Below the pieces are notes generated by a model, which had not been told where the DNA came from, did not search any database, and worked only from the letters and a program-made list of their open reading frames with translations. The translations under genes were made by a program, and so were the position numbers. Below are positions 45,351 to 53,989 of a stretch of 64,000 bases of DNA, one piece after another; position 1 is the stretch's first letter, and each line of letters begins with the position of its first letter. Source of the stretch: Paenibacillus sp. DMB20 (GTDB lineage: Bacteria; Bacillota; Bacilli; Paenibacillales; Paenibacillaceae); NCBI RefSeq assembly GCF_000987955.1, contig NZ_LAZU01000028.1, positions 185,038 through 249,037 of the forward strand, in the 5' to 3' direction.

Positions 45351-46103
45351 ATGAAAATATCCTTATTCGTTACGTGTATAAGCGACGCCTTGTTTCCGCG
45401 GGTGACCGAGTCGATGCTTCGGCTCCTGGCCCGTTACGGGGTTCGGCTGGAATTTCCCGATATCCAAACCTGCTGCGGGCAGCCCGCTTATAACAGCGGT
45501 TATTGGGATGAGGCGCGAAAAAGCGCGGTTACCATTTTGGATGCTTTTGAGGACAGCGATTTCGTCGTTTCTCCATCGGGTTCCTGTACTTTCATGGTTC
45601 ATCATTACGTCAGCCTGTTCAAGGACGATCCCGCCTATCTGAAAAAGGCCGAGAATCTGCAAAAGAAAACCTATGAGTTCACTCAATTCATGGTTCAAGT
45701 TCTGGGGATCACCGATGTCGGAGCCTATTTTCCGCACAAGGTCACCTATCATCCTTCCTGCCACGGCAGCCGTCTGCTGGGCGTTAAGAATGAACCGATG
45801 GAATTGATGCGGCACGTGAAGGGCCTGGAGTTCGTTCCGCTTCCATTCGCGGAGGACTGCTGCGGATTCGGGGGAACCTTCGCGGTGAAAATGGCGGATA
45901 TATCCGGGGCGATGGTGACCGAAAAGGTCGACCATGTGATCGAGACGGAAGCCTCGGTGCTGGTCGGGCTCGACATGGCCTGCCTGATGAATATCGCCGG
46001 AAATCTCACGTATAGGGGAGAAAAGGTTCGGGTCATGCATTTGGCCGAGCTTTTGCACGAAGGCGTGATTCGGAACGAGCGGAAAGAGGTGAAGCAGGCG
46101 TGA
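45351..46103 (+). CDS. lutA: L-lactate utilisation protein LutA
   Basis: A 250-residue iron-sulfur protein with two CCG (CX-CCG) domains: DIQTCCGQPAYNSGYW near 43 and EDCCGFGGTFAVKM near 172, with SPSGSCTFMVHHYV and TYHPSCHGSRLLG as the other cysteine motifs. It forms, with LutB and LutC, the membrane-free L-lactate oxidising complex that gives pyruvate. ATG 45351 follows GGGGGTGCGGT; an in-frame TTG at 45327 is less likely. Four-base coupling to lutB. Confidence 0.9.
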   Translation: MKISLFVTCISDALFPRVTESMLRLLARYGVRLEFPDIQTCCGQPAYNSGYWDEARKSAVTILDAFEDSDFVVSPSGSCTFMVHHYVSLFKDDPAYLKKAENLQKKTYEFTQFMVQVLGITDVGAYFPHKVTYHPSCHGSRLLGVKNEPMELMRHVKGLEFVPLPFAEDCCGFGGTFAVKMADISGAMVTEKVDHVIETEASVLVGLDMACLMNIAGNLTYRGEKVRVMHLAELLHEGVIRNERKEVKQA

Positions 46104-47611
46104 GCACGGCGGATAAAAGCAGCATGAGCGTGAAGCAGCGATCACGTCTGGCATTGAACAACGATTTCTTGCGGAGCGCGGTCCGGTTCACGACGGAACG
46201 TCTGAGAAGCGGCAAGCTGCAGGCGTCTGCCGATCATGGCAACTGGGAAGCGTGGCGCGAGCGCGGCCGGCAAATCCGGCTGCACACGATCGCCCATCTG
46301 GACTATTATTTAAATATGTTTGCGGATAACGCCCGGGCGAACGGGGTTCACGTCCATTTTGCGGATACGGCGGAAGAGGCGGTGGAGCTGTCCTTGAAGA
46401 TTGCCGAACGAAAGTCTGCCAAATCCGTGGTGAAGTCGAAGTCCATGGTATCCGAAGAGCTCCATCTCAACAAAGCCCTGGAATCCATCAGCGTCGAGGC
46501 GGTGGAGACCGACCTCGGGGAATATATTATTCAACTGGCCAATGAAGCGCCGTCGCATATCATTATCCCGGCCATTCACAAGAACCGCTACCAGATTGCG
46601 GATCTGTTGTCCAAGGAGGCCGGAGAAACCCTTCCGCCGGAAACCTCGGTGTTGGCCGGTTTTGTCAGGAACAAGCTCCGGGAAAAATTCCTGGATGCCG
46701 ATATCGGAATGACGGGCTGCAATTTCGCCATTGCCGAAACAGGCTCGATGGTGCTGTTCGAGAACGAAGGAAATGCCCGGATGGTGACGACCGTCCCCAA
46801 AACGCAGATTACCCTGATGGGCATGGAACGGATTATCCCTTCGTGGAGCGATCTTGAGGTTATGGCTACCCTTTTGCCGAGATCGGCTACGGGTCAAAAG
46901 CTTACCGTGTACATGTCCGGGATTACGGGTCCCCGAAGGGAGCAGGACGGAGACGGTCCCGACGAAATGCATATCATCATCATCGACAATGGCCGTTCGC
47001 TGCAGCTCGGAGATCCCGAATTCCAGGAGCTTCTGAACTGCATCCGCTGCGGGGCCTGCCTCAATGCCTGTCCGGTGTACCGTCAAATCGGGGGGCATGC
47101 CTACGGCGGTACGTACAGCGGACCGATCGGAGCCGTGCTTACGCCGGCGCTGAAGAAAAATGTCGCCGAATGGGATGATATCGCCAACGCCTCCAGCTTG
47201 TGCGGTGCCTGCTACGAGGCTTGTCCGGTCAAGATCCCGCTGCATGACATGCTTGTCTCGCTGCGCCGCCGCAAGGTGGAGGCCGGTAGGGCGGGCAAGC
47301 TTGAAGGCGCGGGAATGAAAGGGTTTGCCGCGGTCATGAGCAGCTCCAAACGTTACCGTGCGGCAGTCCGGATCGGTCAAATCGGACAAAAGCTAGTCGT
47401 CCGAAAAGGGGAAATCCGGATGAAGGTTGGACCTCTGAAAGGGTGGAACGCTTACCGGGTGACGCCAAGCCTGCCGAAGTCATCCTTCCGGGAACGGTGG
47501 CCGACCTTGGAACAGGAAATTCGAACAGGCCTGACTCAGATGGATTCCGAAATCGAAAGCAAGCTGCGGCAGATCATCCGCGATCGCAATAAAGGAGGTG
47601 AGCCGTCATGA
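46100..47611 (+). CDS. lutB: L-lactate utilisation iron-sulfur protein LutB
   Basis: A 503-residue protein with the DUF162/LUD domain (about 60-270; GMTGCNFAIAETGSMVL, VTTVPKTQITLMGMERIIPS) and a 2x[4Fe-4S] ferredoxin part (LNCIRCGACLNACPVYRQIGG near 313, SSLCGACYEACPVKIPLHDM near 373). It is the larger redox subunit of LutABC. The start GTG 46100 overlaps the lutA stop (GTGA). Its stop overlaps the lutC start, so the three are one translation unit. Confidence 0.92.
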   Translation: MSTADKSSMSVKQRSRLALNNDFLRSAVRFTTERLRSGKLQASADHGNWEAWRERGRQIRLHTIAHLDYYLNMFADNARANGVHVHFADTAEEAVELSLKIAERKSAKSVVKSKSMVSEELHLNKALESISVEAVETDLGEYIIQLANEAPSHIIIPAIHKNRYQIADLLSKEAGETLPPETSVLAGFVRNKLREKFLDADIGMTGCNFAIAETGSMVLFENEGNARMVTTVPKTQITLMGMERIIPSWSDLEVMATLLPRSATGQKLTVYMSGITGPRREQDGDGPDEMHIIIIDNGRSLQLGDPEFQELLNCIRCGACLNACPVYRQIGGHAYGGTYSGPIGAVLTPALKKNVAEWDDIANASSLCGACYEACPVKIPLHDMLVSLRRRKVEAGRAGKLEGAGMKGFAAVMSSSKRYRAAVRIGQIGQKLVVRKGEIRMKVGPLKGWNAYRVTPSLPKSSFRERWPTLEQEIRTGLTQMDSEIESKLRQIIRDRNKGGEPS

Positions 47612-48342
47612 GCCCACAGGAAGACCGGGAGTGGCTGGCTGACCTTGAGGCCTTGTCCCGCAAGAAGCAGGAGGCTTTTATGGACGGGATCGCAGCGAAG
47701 CTCCAAAGGCCCAGAATCCGGGAGAAGCCGGAGCACCCGTATCGAGGGGCACCGGAGTTCTGGGAGCGTTTTAACTGGACGCCCGAAGAGCGGATCGAGC
47801 ATTTTACCCGGAATTTTCAGGCGGCGGGCGGTCATGTGATTCATTTGTCCGACATGGAACAGGCAAGGCAGTTTATTGCGGGCAAGGCGTCTGAAATGGG
47901 GGCGGCAAGAATTCTCCGGCAGAATCTACCTTCATTAAACCGTCTCGGGCTGGAGGCGGTGCTTACAGGCCTGAAGATTGATGTGTGGGACGGGAAAAAG
48001 GAGGCGGATTGGCGCGCGATCGCGGCGGAGGCAGACTTCGGCGTCGTCGAAGCCGACTATGCCGCTGCTTATACCGGCTCGTTGGTGGTTATGTCTTCGG
48101 AGGACAAGGGAAGATCCGTCAGCCTTTTGCCTACCGTCCTGATTGCGATCATTCCGGTTCATCGCCTGAAAACGCGCCTCGGCGAGATTGTGAAGGAGTT
48201 CGATGAAGCGGGAAGAGAGGGGCTGCCGGCAGGCATTCATTTCATATCCGGGCCGAGCCGCTCGGCGGATATCGAGAATGACCTGACGATTGGCGTGCAC
48301 GGTCCCGGCATCGTTTATGCTTTGCTTGTCGATCAGGTTTGA
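47608..48342 (+). CDS. lutC: L-lactate utilisation protein LutC
   Basis: A 244-residue LUD-domain protein and third part of the lactate oxidation complex: FGVVEADYAAAYTGSLVVMSSEDKGRSVSLLPTVLIAIIP is the shared LUD core, with FISGPSRSADIENDLTIGVHGPG near the end. ATG 47608 overlaps the lutB stop (ATGA) and has AGGAGGTGAG as ribosome site. It closes the operon. Oxidation of the lactate released by rhamnose and fucose breakdown is the obvious use here. Confidence 0.92.
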   Translation: MSPQEDREWLADLEALSRKKQEAFMDGIAAKLQRPRIREKPEHPYRGAPEFWERFNWTPEERIEHFTRNFQAAGGHVIHLSDMEQARQFIAGKASEMGAARILRQNLPSLNRLGLEAVLTGLKIDVWDGKKEADWRAIAAEADFGVVEADYAAAYTGSLVVMSSEDKGRSVSLLPTVLIAIIPVHRLKTRLGEIVKEFDEAGREGLPAGIHFISGPSRSADIENDLTIGVHGPGIVYALLVDQV

Positions 48343-48420
48343 AAAAAAATTTGTTCATTGGCCGTCACATGGCAGTGATGTGAGTTTTAATGGCAATAGC
48401 CGCATGATCACTCAAATGAA

Positions 48421-48452
48421 AGGGCCGGTTGCGGATGCAGCCGGCCTTTGCA
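48421..48452. terminator. Terminator between lutC and the converging SDR gene
   Basis: GGCCGG 48423-48428 pairs with CCGGCC 48441-48446, flanked by AAAG and TTTG, so it can work in both directions. Confidence 0.6.
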
Positions 48453-48557
48453 CAGAAATATGGATCGTGAAATATGCCCTCGTCTTTATAGAAGGACAAG
48501 GGCGTCGTTTCCGCTTGTCCGGAAACCTGGAGATTGGAATTGTCCATCCATTAACAT

Positions 48558-49412
48558 CTATTTTCCCCGCCGCGTCATCTCCGCAAGCCGGTCCCACTGC
48601 TCCTCGGTCACTTCCGCCAGCTCATTGAACTGCCCGGCGCCTTGAAGCCATTCGCCTCCGTCTATGGTGACGACTTCGCCGTTGATATAGCCTGCATAGT
48701 CCGATATGAGGAATGCGGCCAGGTGGCTCAGCTCTTCCGGTTTCCCGACCCGTGCTAGCGGCACGCGGTTGATCATCTTCTGCTCGAGTTCCGGCGTAGG
48801 CGACAGCCTGGACCAGGCTCCTTCGGTCGGGAACGGTCCGGGAGCGATCGCGACCTGACGGATTCCATAGGGGGCCCATTCCACGGCCAGCGAGCGCGTC
48901 AGAGCAAGCACGCCTGCCTTTGCGGCGGCCGAGGGCACGACATATCCGGAGCCGGTGGAAGCATAGGTAGTCACGATATTCAGCATGGTTCCGGGCTTTT
49001 CTTGTTCAATCCAACGTTTGCCCACTTCCAGAGTCATATAAAACGTTCCGTGGAGCACAATATCCAGCACGGCATCCACGGCGCGGTGGGATAAGCGTTC
49101 CGTAGGACTGATGAAGTTGCCCGCAGCATTATTTACGAGCACGTCAATCGACCCGAAGCGGCTCTCGGCCGCATCCACAAACGCCTGAACCTGGGAAGGA
49201 TCCCTGACGTCGCAGCTCTTATAAAACACGTCATAACCGGGTTTTCCCATTTCTTCGGCAGCCTGTTTCAGAACCTCTTCGCGACGCCCGCAAATGGCAA
49301 GCCTCGCCCCCAGCTCCAAAAATTTTTCTCCCATCGCCCGGCCGAGACCGGTAGCCCCGCCGGTTATCAGTACCGTCTTGTTCTGCAGCAAATCCTTCGA
49401 AAACGGATCCAT
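48558..49412 (-). CDS. SDR family oxidoreductase (2,4-dienoyl-CoA reductase-like)
   Basis: A 284-residue SDR resembling FadH/YkuF. TVLITGGATGLGRAMGEKFLELGARLAICGR holds the nucleotide loop, VLVNNAAGNF the structural strand. The segment VVPSAAAKAGVLALTRSLAVEW has Ser and Lys where the usual Tyr-x-x-x-Lys is found, as in the dienoyl-CoA reductase subgroup. APGPFPTEGAWSRL and VTIDGGEWL complete the fold. It would use NADPH to reduce unsaturated acyl-CoA. Start 49412 has GGAGCGTGGAAGC upstream on the minus strand. It converges with lutC and is not part of that pathway. Confidence 0.82.
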   Translation of the reverse strand: MDPFSKDLLQNKTVLITGGATGLGRAMGEKFLELGARLAICGRREEVLKQAAEEMGKPGYDVFYKSCDVRDPSQVQAFVDAAESRFGSIDVLVNNAAGNFISPTERLSHRAVDAVLDIVLHGTFYMTLEVGKRWIEQEKPGTMLNIVTTYASTGSGYVVPSAAAKAGVLALTRSLAVEWAPYGIRQVAIAPGPFPTEGAWSRLSPTPELEQKMINRVPLARVGKPEELSHLAAFLISDYAGYINGEVVTIDGGEWLQGAGQFNELAEVTEEQWDRLAEMTRRGK

Positions 49413-49655
49413 GCTTCCACGCTCCTTCAGATGGATTAAATACCAGAAAATACCGATCTATTTCAGACTAACATTAAGCGGCAAGAAAGGGAATATTACA
49501 AACTACAATAGGGAAAGAGAATCTTATAGGGGAAGTACGGCGCTGAAGTCAGATTTTTGGACACGCACTAAATTGGACACGCACTAAACGGCCGTGATTG
49601 CATGGATTCGTTATATCACTTGGGCGCAACTACATCATAAGGCGGGGACATTGCC

Positions 49656-51161
49656 ATGAAGCTACATACCTTGATTCATTTCCTGGTCTTAAAACGGGTC
49701 GATGGCGACGAACATACGGAGATCACGAATATCGAGATCGACTCCAGAAGAGTAACGCCGGGCTCTTTGTTTGTATGCCTAAGCGGATATCGCACGGACG
49801 GGCATGAATTTGTCGCTGAAGCCGTAAATAACGGTGCCGTGGCGATCATGAGCGAAAAAAAGCTTCCGGCCCTGCCGTCCGGCGTTGTTTCGGTCATCGT
49901 ACCCGACACCAAAAGGGTCCTCCCGATGCTGGCTCATGCCTTTTTCGGCCTTCCCTCCCAAAAACTGCGCTTGATCGGCATTACGGGGACCAACGGAAAG
50001 ACGACGACCGCTCATATGATTGAGCATATTATGGATAAAACGGGTCATAAAACCGGATTGATTGGCACCTTGCACATGAAAATCGGAAATTACCGGGAAA
50101 AGACGCAAAATACGACCCCGGATGCCTTAAAGCTTCAAAGGTACCTCAAACGGATTGCCGATGAAGGCGGGGAGTATGCCGTGCTGGAAGTTTCATCCCA
50201 CGGATTGGAAATGGGCAGGGTAACGGGCTGCCGCTTCCAAACGGTCGTATTCACGAATTTGAGCCACGACCATCTGGATTTTCATCATAATATGGAGAGC
50301 TACCGGAACAGCAAAGAGCTGTTATTCACGCGGCTGGGAAATGGTTTGGATCCGGCCCAAATCGCTGTTTTGAACGCCGATGATGAGGCGTCGCAATATT
50401 ACGCCAACCGGACGGCGGTTCAAATCATCACGTACGGAATCCATGGGCATAGCGATATAAAGGCTACCGATATCCGACTGCAGGGAACGGAGACCCGGTT
50501 TCGTGCGGTTACCCCCTGGGGCAAGGCGGACTTGCAATTAAAGGTTCCCGGGCTTTATAACGTATATAACGCGCTTGCTGCCTTGACCGCGTGTGCGCTG
50601 GAGGGTTTACCGTTGCAGGCGGTCAAGGACGCCCTGGAAACCTTTGAAGGCGTCGATGGGCGATTTCAGGAAGTCTCTGCCGGGAAGGAATTCAAAATCA
50701 CGGTGGATTATGCGCATAATCCGGGCGGATTAACGGCAGCATTGCAAACCGCCAGGCAATTGACGGCAGGCAAAATGATATGCGTCATGGGCTGCCGGGG
50801 AGAACGGGACCGGTTAAAACGTCCGCTGATGGCGAATATCGCGACAGCGTTTGCTGATTTTGTGTTTTTCACATCGGACAATCCGTCCAGCGAACATCCT
50901 GCCGACATTTTTGAAGAGATGAAACCCGGTTTGGCTTCAGCGCAGCCGTCCAGCTGGGAATTCGTCATCGACCGCAGGGAAGCTATTCACAAAGCGATTC
51001 AAATGGCCGGCAGAGAGGACAGGGTCGTCATTACCGGGAGAGGACATGAGACCGGGTTTGTCACGGCAGATCAAGTGGATCTTTTCAGCGACGCGGATAT
51101 TGCGAAGGCTTGCGCGGAGCAGCACAACAAAGAGAACGTTCATATGATATCGGATATTTGA
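49656..51161 (+). CDS. MurE-like Mur ligase (orphan)
   Basis: A 501-residue Mur ligase, all three domains present. ATP loop GITGTNGKTTTAHMIEHI near 112, TTPDALKLQRYLKRI, EVSSHGLEMGRV near 178, FTNLSHDHLDFHHNMESY near 200, carbamylated-Lys region YRNSKELLFTRLG, TVDYAHNPGGLTAAL near 352, and GCRGERDRLKRPLM. In MurE the amino-acid specificity motif is DNPR; here it is DNPSSEHP, so the amino acid added is uncertain. No murF, mraY or division gene is adjacent. It is probably a second MurE-type enzyme with a special role. RBS AGGCGGGGACATTGCC is weak. Confidence 0.82.
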   Translation: MKLHTLIHFLVLKRVDGDEHTEITNIEIDSRRVTPGSLFVCLSGYRTDGHEFVAEAVNNGAVAIMSEKKLPALPSGVVSVIVPDTKRVLPMLAHAFFGLPSQKLRLIGITGTNGKTTTAHMIEHIMDKTGHKTGLIGTLHMKIGNYREKTQNTTPDALKLQRYLKRIADEGGEYAVLEVSSHGLEMGRVTGCRFQTVVFTNLSHDHLDFHHNMESYRNSKELLFTRLGNGLDPAQIAVLNADDEASQYYANRTAVQIITYGIHGHSDIKATDIRLQGTETRFRAVTPWGKADLQLKVPGLYNVYNALAALTACALEGLPLQAVKDALETFEGVDGRFQEVSAGKEFKITVDYAHNPGGLTAALQTARQLTAGKMICVMGCRGERDRLKRPLMANIATAFADFVFFTSDNPSSEHPADIFEEMKPGLASAQPSSWEFVIDRREAIHKAIQMAGREDRVVITGRGHETGFVTADQVDLFSDADIAKACAEQHNKENVHMISDI

Positions 51162-51239
51162 GTTGAAACTTGCAATTTAACATCCTGCTATTGCGGTTCT
51201 TCTTCGGTGATCATGAACTGCCTATTTGGCACTTGACCC

Positions 51240-51850
51240 CGAATTTTTCGGCAACCGGTCAAGCTTACGCTTATCATACGTATGATAATAATGGCGAAAC
51301 GAATAATCGCGTTATCTTGATCCAACGTAAGAGGGGGGATGGGAGGAAGTTAAACCTTTTATCGAGGGAATCCCCGGCTCCAATGTGCATAACGGGGGGA
51401 GAATGGCGATCGGGCCGGATCTGCATCTATACATAACGACAGGGGATGCGGGAAACGGCGAACTGGCGCAGGCTGAAAGCAGCCTCGGCGGCAAAATTCT
51501 GCGAATGAAACTGGACGGGAAGGTCCCGGAGGATAACCCGGTATCCGGTTCCTATGTTTATTCAACCGGGCATCGCAATGCCCAAGGGCTGGCATGGAAC
51601 GATGCAGGCCAATTGTACAATTCCGAGCATGGCCCTTCCGGCACGCCCGGCGGTCATGATGAGATCAATCACATTGAAGCGGGCAACGATTATGGCTGGC
51701 TAGGCATCATCGGGGATCAGGCGGGGAAAGGATTGACGACACCCGCATACCATACAGGTAGAGAGGACGATCGCGCCAATCGGGGATCCGCGGAAAACCC
51801 TCGGAGAAGGATGACCGACTACTGCTTTTGGAATAGGGCCGTCATCCTGG
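51240..51850 (+). pseudogene. Remnant of a glucose/sorbosone-type sugar dehydrogenase
   Basis: Pieces of a PQQ-dependent sugar dehydrogenase beta-propeller occur in more than one frame: YAYHTYDNNGETNNRVILIQ near 51265, then after a shift FIEGIPGSNVHNGGRMAIGP, DLHLYITTGDAGN, GGKILRMKLDGKVPEDNP, SGHRNAQGLAW and HDEINHIEAGNDYGW. The 3' end is lost: after THTGR-like sequence near 51770 the frames scatter and stop. The N-terminus and signal peptide are also missing. This is a decaying gene rather than sequencing error. Confidence 0.7.
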
Positions 51851-52027
51851 ATATAAATTCTTATCGGAATTCATGGAATTGTGCTGCCCATGTATTGACA
51901 AATGATCTTCCATTAAACATAATTAATATATATTTTACTTTATAAAGTCTGATAGAGTTGCTTGGATGCACTTGATAAGACGTCAACCGGCGTAGAAGAG
52001 TATATGTGGAGAGAGGGGATTGTAAGC

Positions 52028-52264
52028 ATGTATGTGATAGGCTCAGCCTGCATCGAAGAGAAAGCAGGGGAATGCGTTGATGTATGCCCGGTCGATTGTA
52101 TCGAAGAAGGGGAAGACCAGTTCTATATCGATCCGGATGTGTGTATTTCTTGCGGAGCTTGCGAAGCTGCTTGTCCGGTAACCGCCATTTTCTACATCGA
52201 TGATCTGCCGGAAGATGAGAAGCCTTACTATGAGAAGGCAGTGGAATATTACAAAAATAAATAA
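52028..52264 (+). CDS. fer: Ferredoxin, 4Fe-4S
   Basis: A 78-residue acidic ferredoxin that resembles Fer of Bacillus. The N-terminal half has C-EEKAGECVDVCPVDCI and the second cluster motif is CISCGACEAACP, so one full 4Fe-4S site and a second partial site are seen, as in the seven- or eight-iron type. It passes electrons in the cytoplasm. ATG 52028 is chosen by the GAGAGGGGAT ribosome site, not the upstream ATG 51962. A single-gene unit with its own terminator. Confidence 0.88.
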   Translation: MYVIGSACIEEKAGECVDVCPVDCIEEGEDQFYIDPDVCISCGACEAACPVTAIFYIDDLPEDEKPYYEKAVEYYKNK

Positions 52265-52281
52265 TTCCGTATGTGCAATAT

Positions 52282-52332
52282 ACACCCTTCCTTTAGGGCG
52301 CCGGTCGCCTATTGAGGAGGGGTGTTTTGTTT
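52282..52332 (+). terminator. Terminator after fer
   Basis: ACACCC-TTCCT arm pairs with AGGAGGGGTGT and is followed by TTTTGTTTT. Confidence 0.8.
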
Positions 52333-52484
52333 TCCGGTCCCCAAAAACGGCAGTCGATCGTACCGTTCATCCTCCAAAAACGCAAATGTTCACAGCAACT
52401 TCACATAATCCACATAAATGCGGGGTAATGAGTACATAGCCCCGTTCATTCGGGCCACATACCGAACTTGAAAGGAGAATTATC

Positions 52485-52814
52485 ATGTCCCATGAACAAA
52501 TGCAGCAATGCATCGAGGAGTGTTTGCGGTGCATGCAGGCCTGCAACCGTTGTTATTCCGCCTGTCTGGAAGAGGACGATCTGAAGATGATGAAGGAATG
52601 CATTCGTCTTGACCGGGAATGTGCCGACCTTTGCGCTTTTGCAGCCCATGCGATGTCGATCAACAGCTCCTACGCAAAACAAATCTGCAAAGCTTGCGCC
52701 GATATTTGCGAGGCTTGCGGCCGCGAGTGCCAAAAACATAAGCATGACCATTGCCGACAGTGCGCGGATGCGTGCTTCAGGTGTGCCGAAGCTTGCCGTG
52801 CCATGGCAGCTTAA
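52485..52814 (+). CDS. Four-helix-bundle copper-binding protein (YhjQ/DUF326-like)
   Basis: A 109-residue cysteine-rich protein with about 20 Cys or His ligands arranged along helices: CIEECLRCMQACNRCYSACLE, ECIRLDRECADLCAFAAHAM, CKACADICEACGRECQKHKHDHCRQCADACFRCAEAC. This is the cytosolic copper-storage four-helix bundle family (Csp-like, YhjQ in Bacillus). It would bind many Cu(I) ions and buffer the cell. No signal peptide. RBS AAAGGAGAA at 52471. A GC-type dyad (AGCCCCGTTCATTCGGGCC) lies about 40 bases upstream and may be its regulator site. Confidence 0.85.
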   Translation: MSHEQMQQCIEECLRCMQACNRCYSACLEEDDLKMMKECIRLDRECADLCAFAAHAMSINSSYAKQICKACADICEACGRECQKHKHDHCRQCADACFRCAEACRAMAA

Positions 52815-52828
52815 ACGATAGAAAAACC

Positions 52829-52858
52829 GAACCTCCTGAAATATTAGGAGGTTTTTTC
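52829..52858 (+). terminator. Terminator after copper protein gene
   Basis: AACCTCCT and AGGAGGTT arms with T6 following. Confidence 0.85.
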
Positions 52859-52957
52859 CCGTTTCAAAAATATTAATTACATTTTTGTTACGATAACGAT
52901 TGACATATCACCTCAAAATATACTACATTATGAGAGGGTTACAAAAACTTAATCATT

Positions 52958-53077
52958 TTGCCGAATTTCAATAGGAAAACGGGGGAACCGATCCGGGTGA
53001 ATTATTCTTGTAACAGAGGGAATATAGGTTACCTTCAACCGAACCCTTAGCTAACTCCGTAGGCACCGAAGGGAGAA
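52958..53077 (+). ncRNA. ydaO-yuaA riboswitch (c-di-AMP)
   Basis: The leader contains the ydaO consensus blocks in order: CCGAA near 52961, GGGGGAACC 52981-52989, GGGTGAAT near 52995, ATAGGTTACCTTC near 53024, CGAACCC 53040-53046, TTAGCTAAC 53047-53055, CCGTAGGC 53057-53064 and GAAGGGAGA 53069-53077. It binds cyclic di-AMP, usually turning off wall hydrolase and ion transport genes. The final GAAGGGAG is also the ribosome site of the TTG start at 53086 and can pair with ACCTTC near 53031. A promoter-like TTGACA at 52899 lies upstream. Confidence 0.88.
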
Positions 53078-53085
53078 CGTATCTT

Positions 53086-53558
53086 TTGAAGAAGTTGTTT
53101 ATTTCCATACTAGGATCCGCTCTTATTCTGTCCTCTGGGGCCGCAACAGCATTTGCCGATCAGCCGCAGCTGCAGAGCGAAGTTTCGCAATTGGTAGGCA
53201 CGCCGTATAAATGGGGCGGAACAACGGTAAGCGGGTTCGACTGCTCCGGATTCATTCGATACATATTCGATAAATATGGTTTGGATTTGCACGCACCTCC
53301 GCATCCCAGGCACTGGTTGGCGTCCAAGTAGACAGGGAAGAGCTTCGTTTGGGAGACTTGGTATTCTTTAATACAAGCGGAAGCGGCATTTCCCATGCCG
53401 GCATTTACATCGGCAACGATGAGTTCGCCCATGCTTCCTCAAGCAGAGGCGTTAGAATCAGCAAATTGACCGAATCCTATTACCAAAACCGATATGTTAC
53501 TGCCCGCCGGGTCATTGACCAAGAGAGCTATGTTCAAATGGTAGGCACGATCAACTAA
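53086..53558 (+). CDS. NlpC/P60 cell-wall hydrolase (frameshifted)
   Basis: An exported endopeptidase of about 157 residues. Signal peptide KKLFISILGSALILSSGAATAFA, then QLVGTPYKWGGTTVSGFDCSGFIRYIF with the catalytic Cys, and after the break GDLVFFNTSGSGISHAGIYIGNDEFAHA with the catalytic His. One G is missing near 53289; with it the text reads LARTSASQALVGVQVDREELRLGDLVFF as in the family. It cuts peptidoglycan stem peptides. Start TTG 53086, just after the c-di-AMP riboswitch, so wall cutting would fall when c-di-AMP is high. Confidence 0.85.
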
Positions 53559-53574
53559 CATCGAAAAACGTACA

Positions 53575-53606
53575 AGCCTGCGATGAATTTCGCGGGCTTT
53601 TTGTGT
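53575..53606 (+). terminator. Terminator after NlpC/P60 gene
   Basis: AAGCCTGCGA pairs with TCGCGGGCTT (one G-U), followed by TTTG. Confidence 0.8.
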
Positions 53607-53631
53607 ATGATGGTAAGTAGGAGGTGGGCGC

Positions 53632-53946
53632 GTGATTCAACTGGAGGCCATGGCCGATTTATTAAAACTTCTTGGCGACAAGACCCGTCTTACGATCATA
53701 GCTTTGCTAAAAAACCGTGAAGAATTGTGCGTGTGCGATATCGTGGAATGTCTGCATACCACCCAGCCGAATGTGAGTCAGCATCTTCGCAAACTGAAAG
53801 CGGCCGACTTGGTGCGCGAAAGCCGGAGAGGTCAATGGGTGTATTACAGCCTGTCCCTGGAGGACAAGCCCTATTTGCAACGATTGATCGATGAGCTGCC
53901 GCCGATGGAACAGCCGGCAAACACATGCTGCCGGGACGAAGCGTAA
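53632..53946 (+). CDS. ArsR-family metal-sensing repressor
   Basis: A 104-residue winged-helix repressor: DLLKLLGDKTRLTIIALL, the metal-sensing ELCVCDIVECLHTTQPNVSQHLRKLKAADLV and a beta-wing RRGQWVYYSL. The CVCD motif is the As(III)/Sb(III)-sensing site of ArsR. A pair of Cys at the end (NTCCRDEA) may add a ligand. The GTG start at 53632 has AGGAGGTGGGCGC. No ars genes are adjacent; the next gene is a phosphotransferase, so its target is unknown. Confidence 0.82.
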   Translation: MIQLEAMADLLKLLGDKTRLTIIALLKNREELCVCDIVECLHTTQPNVSQHLRKLKAADLVRESRRGQWVYYSLSLEDKPYLQRLIDELPPMEQPANTCCRDEA

Positions 53947-53989
53947 TCCAGTTTCCGGTGAACATTGAATGTCGGGGGAGTTTAAGAGA

